This document shows, piece after piece, positions 43,515 to 55,736 of a DNA stretch of 64,000 nt (positions within the stretch are counted from its first letter, which is position 1; every line of letters begins with the position of its first letter). Made by a program: the position numbers and the translations under genes. The notes under the pieces were generated by a model, which saw nothing but the letters and a program-made list of their open reading frames with translations, was not told the origin of the DNA and made no database searches. The stretch covers positions 46,214,829-46,278,828 of the forward strand of contig OX463778.1 of assembly GCA_949825025.1 (NCBI GenBank), written 5' to 3'. This DNA is from Siphlonurus alternatus (lineage: Eukaryota > Arthropoda > Insecta > Ephemeroptera > Siphlonuridae).

Positions 43515-46407
43515 TTAATTGAATGAATTTAGTAAATAGTTTAAAACTGAATCGAAATAGAGTTTTTAAAGAGAAAATTTCACTCACAATACTAATTAAA
43601 ACCTGCGACCAACTGCACTCATGCAAGTCATATATATATATGGAGCTTTTTCACCCAACTTGACTCAATTAATATTACATAACATTTTCTCTCCACGTCA
43701 CTCGTCAAATCGTTATAATTTGTTCAATTGCACAAGTATATTGCTTATAAATATAAAATTTGTAATAAAAAAGTGTAATAATTATTGAAAATGACTGCAT
43801 TATAAAATTTCAACACTGCAGTTATAAAAGCTATTTGCTCACAAGTTTATGAAAATTATTTACATTTTATTGAAAAAAAAAATTAAAACACTGATAGTTT
43901 TCTGGAATTAAACAAATATTAGAAAAAATGTATAATATTATATAACTAATACATTTTGCACATTACAAATTTTGACATAGTTTTCACGATATTTAAAAGG
44001 TAGAGAGAGTTTAAAGAAGTAAGTACACAAACTGGTAGTTTAGTATAGCTGCTATAACTTCATATATAAAACTATGTATGTTTTTCAGTAAATTATATAA
44101 TATATATAGGTCTTCAAGGTGGAAAATTATTATCTAGTGGCGTTTGTTATAAATATTATATCTCTATATAACCTTTGAACGCGAGTTGCTGCACCTAATT
44201 AGTTATTGTGTGTGACACGCTCTCCCCCGTCTCTCTCTCTCTTGCTCTCTTTCTCTCTCCATCACTACAGTATATAAAAGCCGGTTGCACGCAGACGCGT
44301 GACCCTTACACTTTACTCTTGGTGCCAGGCGATAAACGTGCATACCGCGTCATGCCACATACCGTCCCTGTGCGAGACGTTGCGTCGCGACCCACAGAAA
44401 AACCAGCATAACAACAACCAACATCAGCAACAACAACCAGGCTGCTTCGTGCATGCACACATTGTAATTTTCACTATAAATAAAATCTCGTTTTATTAAG
44501 ATATAAATCTCGAGCCGATGTAAACCATTTAATGTAACTTATAAGTTTCATTTTATATATTTTTGAAAATATATAATATAACAAAGGCTGTTTATTTTTT
44601 TATACGTAGTTACGTACACGCTTTTAATATAATATGCGTGTGTTTTTTTGGTGTTGTTTTTCTGTTTTGTTTTATTTTGCTGTTGCTTCATAAAATTTAT
44701 AATGGTAAAGTTTATTTCTGGTCATATAATTTACTATATAATAATACTATTATATGAACATAGTTAAAACTTTTAAAAATTTCAGTCGGAGTTACTTCGT
44801 ATGTGTCTGATAAACTAAATCTGTATCATAGTATAGTATAATCGATGTTATCTTTACTTTAATCGTTTATCTATGTTATAATTAATTTATATCATAATCA
44901 TTTTACTAATGATACAACGTTTTCTATTAATGCATGACAATTAAGAATAATTCCCCCCAATAGTTATTTCCCATTTACTTTTCTTTCCATTCTTGTGATT
45001 GCTTTCCTTTTTTTATTGCTTATTTTATTCTAATTTTTAATTTAAAAAAATGTATTTCCTAAATTTTCTTTTTAAAAGTTAAAATATATATAAATTTGTA
45101 TTAAAAATATTACATTAATTTAAAAAAAAAGAGATAAAGCATTTTAAATGTTTTAATTTTTATTACTTAATATTATGCGATATAATACGCTCTTGCAGTA
45201 GGTAGCTCTTTATTTTCTTTTGTCTGTATAACTATGATTTATAAGCACTTATATAACATAAAAGAACCGACAATTGTAGGTAGGTATAATTACGTGTCCC
45301 TACTGGAAATAATCAATTTACCCTTCAGAAAGTCATTCAAAATTTTAAAGATTTTGAACGACTTTAATGAGGTTTTGAACGGTGTTTTAAGAGACTTGAA
45401 AGACATTAAAATATTTGAAGGGTGTTTTGAATGATATTGTGATTTTGAAAGATTTTTGAATGACTCAATGCAATGTTGCCGAATGTTGCAGCAAATTCAG
45501 TTCTGTAATTTTGCTCTATAAGTCGAATTAATATTTAATAGAGACTGGAGAATTAATAAAATAATTGATTAGTTAGAATTTTAATTTTTAAAATTAATCA
45601 TAGCGTTTTATTTCCTGAAACAAAGATCCAGAACAGTAGAACGTGCAACACTGTATTCATAGGAATGAAAAACAACGATCAACGTTTTTTGGCATAAGTT
45701 TCCTAAATTCTTTTATTTTTTCGGTTTAGTTTCATTTTGAAACTTGTGTTTTTAGTATTTAATGTAAGATAAATAACTTGAGTTTTTATATTTCTCAAAG
45801 TATATGCTGAAATTTCTCAGCAAAAACTAGAAAATGCTTATGTTAAATACCATGTTGATAGTCCCTTGTCTCGTGTAACTGGTTTTTGTAATTTGTAACG
45901 TTTATAATAACAGAGATTAAAAATTTATATTCTAATAAACAAGAAGATGACCTCAAGAGACACTTCACATATAATATGAAGTGACCGCCTCAACTCTTTA
46001 AAGAAGAGATTGGTTTATCCGAAGAAAAAAGGTAAAAAAAAAGGACTCTACAAATCCATGTTTTGTATCTTGGAGGTTTATATGAATTTCTGATGTGCAT
46101 AATTGTATTTACAGTACAGTACTGCTTGCATAAAATGTTTATACTTTTATTTTTTTTAGTATAATACAAACGCATAATGTGCTTATCCAAATTAATAATC
46201 TATGGTATGCATATGCATACTGTATTATGTTACAGTATGCATATCTTGTTTGCAAAATGCATACAGTACTGAATATAGTATAATTATGTATACACTTGTG
46301 TATGAGCTGCTTCACATAGTTATTCATTAACTTGCTCATGGCATATGTATGCATATAATATGCATACACTGGGCAGAATTAATGAAGAGGCCTGTCGCCT
46401 ATCTGTT

Positions 46408-46443
46408 TCTGGGCCAGGCATGTGCATACATGCCTGGCCCAGA
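46408..46443. repeat. Perfect hairpin, 15-bp stem
   Basis: TCTGGGCCAGGCATG and CATGCCTGGCCCAGA are separated by TGCATA. It lies just after a cluster of TATGCATA palindromes (46190-46375) and before the satellite. Confidence 0.8.
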
Positions 46444-46695
46444 TGCACAGTGAACCACAATTCGCGTGCCAAATTTTTTCGTAAATTTGGTATTGCAAAA
46501 ATTTTCGTACAAACTTCAAATTTGGTACACTTGTAGCTGAGGGTTGTAAAAATTAGTTCAGGGTGTTAAAATTTTTATTGAACACCAACAACACCCCTTT
46601 CAGGGGTGGTTTTTAAAAAAATTATTTTCGCCTTATGGAAATTCAATGTTAAATACAACTTTTTTTGAAATCATTGGAATTTTGCGGAAAAAGAT

Positions 46696-47840
46696 TCAAG
46701 CATGGGGTAATCGACCCTCCTGAACTCAGATATAATTTTAGATTTTTTCCCAGACGCACCCCTGAGGGTGGAGACCTACCCCTAAAATCCATGTTGCTTA
46801 AAAATTGTGCTAAAATTACCAAATTAATTTTCAAGGGGTAATCGACTTTCTTGAACACGAAAATAATTTTAGATTTTTTCCCCGACGCACCCCTGAGGGT
46901 GAAGACCTACCCCTAAAATCTATTTTCCTTAAAAATTGTGCTAAAATTACCAAATTAATTTACAAGTTGTAATTGACCCTCCTGAACTCGAAAAATTTTT
47001 TAGATTTTTTCCCCGACGCACCCCTGAGGGTGCAGACCTACCCCTAAAATCCATTTTCCTTAAAAATTGTGCTAAAATTATGAAATTAATTTTCAAAAGG
47101 TAATGGACCCTCCTAAACTTGGAAATAATTTTAGATTTTTTCCCCGACGCACCCCTGAGGGTGGAGACCTACCCCTAAAATCTATTTTCCTTAAAAATTG
47201 TGCCAAAATTACCAAATTAATTTTCAAGGGGTAATCGACTTTCTTGAACACGAAAATAATTTTAGATTTTTTCCCCGACGCACCCCTGAGGGTGAATAAA
47301 GACCTACCCCTAAAATCTATTTTCCTTAAAAATTGTGCTAAAATTACTAAATTAATTTACAAGGAGTGATTGACCCTCCTGAACTCGAAAATTATTTTAG
47401 ATTTTTTCCCCGACGCACCCCTGAGGGTGCAGACCTACCCCTAAAATCCATTTTCCTTAAAAATTGTGCTAATATTATGAAATTAATTTTCAAAAGGTAA
47501 TGGACCCTCCCAAACTCGGAAATAATTTTATATTTTTTCCCCGATGCACCCCTGAGGGTAGAGACCTATCCCTAAAATCTATTTTCCTTAAAAATTGTGC
47601 TAAAATTACCAAATTATTTTACAAGGGGTAATTGACCCTTCTGAACTCGAAAATAATTTTAGATTTTTTCCCCGACGCACCCCTGAGGGTGGAGACCTAC
47701 CCCTTAAATTCATTTTCCTTAAAAATTGTGCTAAAATTATGAAATTAATTTTCAAGTGGTAATGGACCCTCCTAAACTCGGATATAGTTTTAGATTTTTT
47801 CCCCGACGCACCGCTGAGGGTGGAGACCTACCCCTAAAAT
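46696..47840 (+). repeat. 131-bp tandem satellite, about 8.7 monomers
   Basis: The core GACGCACCCCTGAGGGT recurs at 46753, 46884, 47015, 47146, 47277, 47412, 47543 (GATGC variant), 47674 and 47805. The spacing is 131 bp except for one 135-bp interval with an inserted ATAA. Monomer variants recur with a period of three: GACTTTCTTGAACACG appears in units 2 and 5, a GGGTGCAGACC form in 3 and 6, and a GGTAATGGACCCTCC form in 4 and 7. This gives a higher-order period of about 393 bp. Confidence 0.9.
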
Positions 47841-48758
47841 AGTGTATATTGCAGCAAAATAAATAAATACCATGGGATAAAACATCAGTTGTTTAAAATC
47901 TAACTACAGTACATCCCAGCTTTAGCGTCACCATTTTTCTCCCCATTTCTATACAGTGACAGGAAAGAAAAGACAAAGGTATTCATATTGAGGTCCAAGC
48001 AAATTTGCTAAATAAGCTATTTGTGAAGTATCAACCAATTTATTTTTTACATAATTTTAGCACAAAAAGTTGTGAATAAAAAAAAAAATACTTGATTCGA
48101 GGGCTAGCTACAATTTTTTGCTTGCAAGAAACTTAGTAAAATTTCGTTTGTATGCAGATGATTTTTTATTTTAAGGGTTATTGCCTCTGGTTGAGGAGAT
48201 GGTGAATCACTCTGAAAATTTTAGTAAACCTTCCTTACATTATAACATAAATATTCAGCGAAAAAAATGGAAGCAAAAGTTGGTCTAGTTTTTGAGATAT
48301 TAGAGTTATGAATAGTGCGAATATCATTGGAAATCTGGCGGCCATTAGTCAAATCAGCATATTTTTCAACTAAAAAAATTATTATCTCAAAAACTGAACT
48401 GAATTATTACTTTTCCTACTTTAGAAAGTGCAAGAACAGTCATTTTGTTTTCTTTGTTCTGTTTTAAATTTTATATTTTTTTACCATCAAGAAATAATTA
48501 CCATAGTGACAATAATCCTTAATAATGTTGAAGGTCACCGCCCACTGTGCCTGAGGTCGGGATGTGTTGTGCAGGAGGAGCGTGCCTGGGCGTCGAAGTA
48601 ATGTACACCCCAACCAGTCAGCAAAAATGCAGCTGACGCCAGAAAAGAGAACTTCTGTGTTGGTAAGTATACACTTTGGTGATGAATGTGTTTGTCTGTC
48701 ATCTTTCATTTTTGAGTGTATTATATAATTATAAAAACACCCATATCTGAACTCTTAA

Positions 48759-49575
48759 CGACGAGCTGGTTCTATGGGACTGGTTACGGAACCTTCTCTT
48801 ACAATTCATAACTTAAATTAAAAAAAAAATCATCATAGAGGGTTCAGTAGCCAGTTCAATGGACCCTGACGAGGAGCTGGTTCCATCGAACTGGCTACTG
48901 AACCTTCTCTTACAATTCATAACTTTAATTAAAAAAAAATCATCATAGAGGGTTCAGTAGCCAGTTCAATAGACCCTGACGAGGAGCTGGTTCCATCGAA
49001 CTGGCTACTAAACCTTCTATTGCAATGCATATCATAAATAAAAAAAAAGTCACCATAGAGGGCTCAGTAGCCAGTTTAATAGACCCTGACGAGGAGCTGG
49101 TTACATCGAACTGGCTACTGAATATTTTATTGTGTAACATTCTTCACCATCCTTGATAAAAATTGTCATAGAAGCTTCAATATCCAGTTCAATGGAAACA
49201 GCTCTTCATCAGGTTTAATCGAAGTGGCTACTGAACCTTCTATTGCAATTCATAACATAAATAAAAAAAAAGTCACCATAGGGGGCTCAGTAGCCAGTTC
49301 AATAGACCCTGACGAGGAGCTGGTTCCATCGAACTGGCTAGTAAACCTTCTATTGTGTAACATTCTTTGTCATCCTTGATAAAAATTGTCATATAAGGTT
49401 CAGTAGCCAGTTCGATGGAAACAGCTCCTCGTCAGGGTCTATTGAACTGGCTATTGAACCCTCTATGATGATTTTTTTACTTATGTTATGAATTTTAATA
49501 GAAGGTTCAGTAGCCAGTTCAATGAAACCAGCTCGTCATCAGGGTCTATTGAACTGGCTACTGAACCTTCTATTG
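48759..49575. repeat. 110-bp tandem array of hairpin units
   Basis: Each unit contains GGTTCAGTAGCCAGTTC, a 30-bp loop with GACGAGGAGCTGGTTCC, and the complement GAACTGGCTACTGAACC, followed by an A-rich spacer. Loops in forward orientation lie at 48868, 48978, 49088 and 49311. Loops in reverse orientation (GGAAACAGCTC...CAGG) lie near 49200, 49420 and 49530, and the spacer between the last two units is also reversed. The first unit (48759) is diverged. Confidence 0.85.
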
Positions 49576-49771
49576 TAAATAAACTTTCTTTCGTATCCAA
49601 TTCCATGATACAAATTATCAAAAGGTTTTCCTTATACTTTCTATTTTTTTCAGGTTTTGTGAGAAAACTTATTGTGGAGAAAGGAAAATCTCCAGACTAT
49701 GCCAAATTAAAGACAAGGAAGAGGTTCGTGTCCGACGTTCTGACGGAAAAGATTGGAACAGAAGTCAAAGC

Positions 49772-49803
<32 letters not shown>

Positions 49804-51072
49804 GAATAATTTGTAGTTTGGCGTATAATGTGGCTGAAAGGCTGAGTCCATATTTTATTAATCAAAATTCTTATGAACATATTTGATAACACACCAAGTT
49901 AATTGTTTTTAAAAGTCACTCAATTTTTAAAATTATTAAACCTTTATGATGTGCGACAAACAGTACGTTGGCCTAGCTACTCATTTATGTTTAAATTTAA
50001 ATTTATTTGATAATTAATTAATACTCATTACATAAATAACAATAATTTTGTGTGTCATCAAAAATACAATAATTTATAACAATTCAAATATTTTTAATTT
50101 ACTTATAATATGCTAGATATGTGCCAAAAAACAATTGAATTTTTGTGTACTATAAAATATTTACACATTGTTATAATTCTATAAATAATTAAACATATTG
50201 TCAGATTCATAATAAATATTTCTCAAGTACATATTTATTATTATTATTTTTCCCCTTCAAAATTGCCATTCAAAATTATCCTTCCAAATTTAAAGGGTTT
50301 GGTCCTTCAAAATAGTCTTTCAAAAATTGGAAGGACGTGTCCATGGATAAATGGCCCAAGGTTTTTGAAAGACGCGTCATTCCAAATTTTGAAAGACATG
50401 TCTTTTAAAAAAAATTGAAGGATTATTTCCAGTGTAGAGTCTTCTTGTATGGTGATGGTACTTTATCACTCAATTAAGTCTTGAGTTTCACTCATATTAT
50501 ATACCACGTACATTATTAGCACTTTGAGATAGGCGTTCACTACCGACCGTCCTATTATACGACTAACCGAGGAGTTGAATAATTCATCGTATGTGAACCA
50601 CTTTCTACCCGGTAACTCCCCTTTCCCTGATGCCAGCTGATACCCGAGATGTCACAGTCATGAGAGACAAGCTCCCGCGATGTCACTCCTCTTACCTCTC
50701 AAACTTGTATTGCACGTGTTGCAACTTGTGTCGCCCGAGACATAAACTACGGAGCGAGCGGCAGATGCCACAACAACTAGCACCCTGGCGGGTTATGCAA
50801 CACGCCGGCCAACAATGTATAAAAAGTTGCCTAACAACACAGGCGTTCTGTTATCTCAGTTCAACAGCTTGAATTTGAATATGATGACTTCTTAACTTTT
50901 TTTATATGTAAATATATGCAAATATTATTTTACTTTATAATAGGCACATATATACATGTATACAACAAGTAGTTTATAAATTGAAAACATGGGTATGGTT
51001 TTATTAAATACCAAAGGTTATTTTAAAATTAATAACAATTTTGAATTTACTTTAAAAGACTAAATTTATATA

Positions 51073-51075
<3 letters not shown>

Positions 51076-51155
<80 letters not shown>
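51076..51155. repeat. (TA)n microsatellite
   Basis: About 80 bp of pure TA dinucleotides in intron B. Confidence 0.95.
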
Positions 51156-51158
<3 letters not shown>

Positions 51159-52505
51159 TTACCTTAAATGATGAATTATTCTGAACAATTTAAAAGGCAA
51201 TCATTCAATATAATTTGATGATTATTAACAATTTTAGAATATCTTAAAATTTACAAAATCAATTCGCCCAGTTCTTCAAATTTCATTGTGACCTCTAACG
51301 TGCCATTAACAAAATTTTTACACTATTTCTTTACTTACTATACAGTAAATATTCATTTGCTTAACAATTATAATAATGCACACATCTCACCATCACTGAA
51401 GGTCATCTAGCCCAGATGCTCTCTATCTCTCTCTTTATAGTCTTATAGCATGTGTGGGTGATGAGTGATGATTAAAAGAGAGAGAGAGAGAGGAGCATAT
51501 TGAGTTTCAATGTTACCCAAGTTTGATGCTGAGAGAACTAACAATAAGCTCTTCATGGAATACTACCATGGGGATAGAGGAAACAACTAGATGAGTGCCA
51601 TGTTGAACTCTCTTTCTCTCTCGCTTTAAAACGTGGACATACTATGCTGATGAGAATATCAGATGAGAAATAATTATTTTTAAATAATTAATTTTTGTCG
51701 GAAAGGAGTAATGAAAATCTCACAACAACGATGCATAATTGTTGCATACAAGCTAGAGCTACTAATTTACAAACCTGGGTTGACGTCCCTTTATATATAT
51801 TATAATTTTGTGTACCTTAATTAAGCTATTTTTTAAAAAATACTAATTATATACGGTATTTTTTTTTATATAATTTCTGAGATTTAAACTAAAAAATACA
51901 TTTGATTACGAGCTAAATTTGATGTAACTTAATGTGCATTTATATTCATTCAAATTATTTTAATTTTTTTGGTGTATATGATATTTTTTTATACAAAAAT
52001 TTTCTGTATTAATGAGTAAAAATTAAATTAATTTTATATTGCATGGAAATATGAAAATATTTTTTAACTTGAAGCAAAACTTTATAATGAGTTATAATAC
52101 AAATAAGAATTTAAATTGATCAATTTACTTTAGATTACTTGATGTTCACTTTTACTATAATGTGAAACCACGCTATAATAGCTCATTAAAACGATTTTAA
52201 ATGTATATAATCTGTCGACAAACTGTCTGATGTATAATGGCGACGCTCACCCTTCTTTCCACATTGCTATATTCATGTTATACAATGACGTAAGTAAAAG
52301 GGGAGATCAATCGGTATTAATTGCATTTAATCTTGCTTATACTATGAAAGCAAGTGGTAGAGTAGTAAGTTCTCAATTTAATGTTAGCCTGTATATATAG
52401 CAGAGAATATAAATATATATTCTCTATATATAGTAAGGGTTTTCTGAAATCCCCCGTGAGAGGTATAAGAGCTTCTTGCTAATGATCTCCATGTTATGTT
52501 TGTAG

Positions 52506-52688
52506 AAAACCGACCGGGACCATCAAATTTAGGTAACGTTATCAGTCAGATCCTTCTGTGCAAAACCATCACTCCAGACTTTAACCAAGAGGAACTTAAT
52601 AGCATCAACAAAGACTCGGAGGATATCCACAACATGTTGGCCGAGATGCAAGAGTACATGCCACAACAGCAGGAGACGGCGGCGCAAG
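52506..52688 (+). CDS. R7BP homologue, third visible coding exon
   Basis: The acceptor ATGTTTGTAG precedes it, with a branch-like GCTAATG about 27 bases upstream. The donor GTGAGA follows 52688. It starts with AA, completing GAA (Glu) with the G at 42076, and reads ENRPGPSNLGNVISQILLC, then KTITPDFNQEELNSINKDSE and DIHNMLAEMQEYMPQQQE. The last part is a heptad-like helix matching the conserved region before the C-terminal tail of R7BP proteins, where I recall a similar REMKNLLSKLRETMP in the vertebrate protein. It ends with one base (G), completed by GT at 61546. Confidence 0.9.
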
Positions 52689-53785
52689 GTGAGAAAATAT
52701 AAAACCACTAAACCGTGCGGGCTACAATTATCATGATAATTTTAATTAATTATATTAACTGTAATATAGTAGGAAATTTATAGTTACATGAATTATAAAT
52801 AGGATGATAAAGCTTGATTTTATACGTGCATCACAGTATATATTCAAAACTTCTTTTAAAAGACAAGTTGAACTGCAATTACAAATTTTTCTCTCATATT
52901 ATAGCATGATGTTATTTATCTCTGATATATTTCATCAATAAATTTTTTTGTTGACTAAATTAAAATTTTAATGTATGGCATTAAAATAAGTTAACTGTGT
53001 ACTGAAGATTACAAATTAAAATTTAAGTATGAAATCCTTAGTTATAAGAAATCATTATTTACTGTGCAATATATATATATACATATATTATATATTTTTA
53101 AGCAAAAATTACTTATATTTTACATGCATGATGTTGTGCTACGAAACTATTAGGAGATTTCGTTTGTAGACTTAAAATGGAAAACGAATACAATTGAATA
53201 AAATGGTTTTTGATTAGAGTATGACCTTCACATGATTATGATTCCTTATTTTTTCTGGTAGAAATTCTGATTCTAATTTTCATTACAATACCTTAATTTC
53301 ATTTGGAAGCCAAGATATAAAATATATAAATTTGTGCATATATAGTTATAATTACTGCGTTCAAACATATGCCTGAAGTATATTATAATAACAATGTTCA
53401 ATATTAAACTAACATTTTTTGTAGCAACCAACAAAGAGTAGTGACTAAATTTTAAGAAAGGTTATGACACTGATAAACATTACATAATCGTTAACATGCT
53501 TTTAGAGTATTTTTATTTCTGTGAAGTCACGCTATACTATATGTATTTCTACATTGCATCAGTGTTCACGTTACGTTATTCAAATAAGCAAAAGTTAAGA
53601 ACGTGATGTATCACCGTGAATTTGAATTTATTTCTAGTGAATTAATTAATGTGTTCAATAAATAAAATAAAAATGCTTTGTATAATACGTGACTAAATAC
53701 ATAAAAATATCCCAATTTCCTGAAATATATAGTATAATTTTGATGATTTTTTTAATATAATTATTTAATTATAGTTGAATGATTT

Positions 53786-53788
<3 letters not shown>

Positions 53789-53857
<69 letters not shown>
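53789..53857. repeat. (CT)n microsatellite
   Basis: About 69 bp pure CT. Confidence 0.95.
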
Positions 53858-53860
<3 letters not shown>

Positions 53861-54370
53861 AATTCTATGTTGAATTATAATAAAGACTGGTTAATTATTG
53901 ATCTCCCTAAATTAAAACTCATTGATGCTCGTTTTACAATTATTAGTTTATTTAGGCAACATATAATATAAATTTAAAAATAAAAATCATAATGAATAAT
54001 ATGACCTATTCTATTGACAGAGTAAGCAAATTATAAATAATGAATTTATTTATTTATGAAATGGAAACCATAGAGAAGTTTATTATGTATTTTTACATAT
54101 TATTGTACTGTATTTAGCGTATTTACATTGAAATTCAATTAAATTTCAATTTGACTTGTAAAGAAAAACGAATGGTTTATATGATACTTAAATTTCCATC
54201 AGATATATAAAGTATATACATTAATATATGCAAAGAGGAGAAGTGCCATTTAAAAGCTTTTAATATAAATTTTGCAATATTGACGACTAGCAGTGATGTA
54301 TTTCTGGATTTCCGCTTAGCCAGCAGGAAGCGCGTATAATTTTGTCGTATCCTCTGCAAGCTGCAAGAAC

Positions 54371-54374
<4 letters not shown>

Positions 54375-54423
<49 letters not shown>
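54375..54423. repeat. (AG)n microsatellite
   Basis: About 49 bp pure AG. It is complementary to the (CT)n tract at 54703-54748. Confidence 0.95.
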
Positions 54424-54427
<4 letters not shown>

Positions 54428-54701
54428 TCAGCAGGTTCTTCTCGGGGTGGTTCTGATCTTTTCCTCACTCCCCTTATAAGCACTCACGTACAGATATTAG
54501 TCCGTGAAATTACTTTCCTAAAGCTCTTGTAAAGTTCTCTTCAACAGACCAGTAGTAGCACATCAAGTAAGAAACTCCAACGCTGCTGACTCGTTCATTC
54601 GTTTGGATGGTCCCTTTTCTCAACTCTAGAAATTCAAACTCCTTGAAGCGCTCGTTTTGTTCGCTTCTTAATTTCTTTTCTCTGGTTGCACTCTGAACTT
54701 G

Positions 54702-54702
<1 letters not shown>

Positions 54703-54748
<46 letters not shown>
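54703..54748. repeat. (CT)n microsatellite
   Basis: About 46 bp pure CT, separated from the complementary (AG)n tract by 279 bp of moderately GC-rich unique sequence. Confidence 0.95.
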
Positions 54749-54755
<7 letters not shown>

Positions 54756-54934
54756 ATACTTTCCCTCAGTATAAGACTTATAAGATAGTAGTAAATAAGC
54801 ATTAGCAAAAGCAAAGGAAGGATTAACAAGTATATATTAGGTTAATTATCACCACTTGACAATGAAGAATTTCTCTTATCTAAAACTATATATACGTATA
54901 CTGTATAATGCATATATATTATATTTATATACTA

Positions 54935-55050
<116 letters not shown>

Positions 55051-55054
55051 CATT

Positions 55055-55179
55055 AATAATTATAATAATAATAGTTGTTTATTGAGTATCAGTACAGAAT
55101 AAAACACAGTACAACAACTCAATGGGGGACATGAAAAAGGATATCCCATTCACTAAAGTGTCCAGTCACCCACAAGTAT
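55055..55179 (-). mobile_element. LINE 3' UTR fragment, 5'-truncated
   Basis: It is the reverse complement of 25130-25241: both share GATACTCAATAAACAACTAT-like ends, ACTGTGTTTT, CATTGAG and TGAATGGGATATCCTTTTTC, and the TTA/TAA-type tail next to the (AT)n tract. It consists of the 3' UTR only, a typical result of abortive reverse transcription. Confidence 0.8.
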
Positions 55180-55736
55180 AGTACTATACATTGCATGTGC
55201 ATCTTTTATTTACAGTCTAATGGATTAGAAGTAACGAAATCCTAGATTTACAATAGGACTCTGGAAATGTTATACATAACAAAAGGATTCTGTGTGGACT
55301 CTGGACTGCAAATAATAAGTTAAGAAAAAAAAAAGCAACAGCTAGCTAGGACTTTTGGCACCGCAACCAAAGTATATCACAACTTAGGCTTCTGACATTT
55401 TCATAATATACATACCGTGTATGTACAAGCTATTACTAGGCTGCTGTTGCTTCATACTATATAACATATATTATTATAGTTTACAATACAAATGACCAGG
55501 AACACCCAAACACAAACACTTAAGCTACTTCTTGCTGTAGAATGTTGTTAGATAATTTGAAGACATTTTTTTTCCGCGTTCTTGTAATATTTTAAAATTA
55601 AGTGCATCAATTATATTTAAGGAAATTTATCATATTATATTTTACCACCCTATTTTTTATAGATAAAAACTCATTGTCAGTTAGAAAGAAACAAATTTAT
55701 GAATTTGATAATAAATAATACCATAATATATAATAT

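Larger units (their letters stand above)
42077..52505 (+). other. R7BP intron B (10.4 kb)
   Basis: GT...AG intron. It holds a TTAA-flanked palindromic MITE (43146-43514), a GC-rich TATA-containing block (44200-44470), degenerate TTGAAAGA-type repeats (45290-45480 and 50255-50440), a 131-bp satellite (46696-47840), a 110-bp hairpin array (48759-49575), a GC-rich block at 50530-50870 and an (AT)n tract (51076-51155). No confident second gene is seen. Confidence 0.7.

Noticed and set aside
46696..49575. CRISPR-like array
   Set aside because: The repeats are eukaryotic satellite or hairpin units with no unique spacers and no cas genes.
48600..49886. Exon-like pair: GC-rich block ending TTG|GTAAGT (48672) and a TTTTTTTCAG|GTTTTGTGAG block (49654)
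   Set aside because: The ATG frame before the donor ends in phase 0, and joining it to the second block gives a stop after two codons. The alternative frame has an upstream stop, and the second block runs into poly(A). A decayed retro-copy is possible but not supported.
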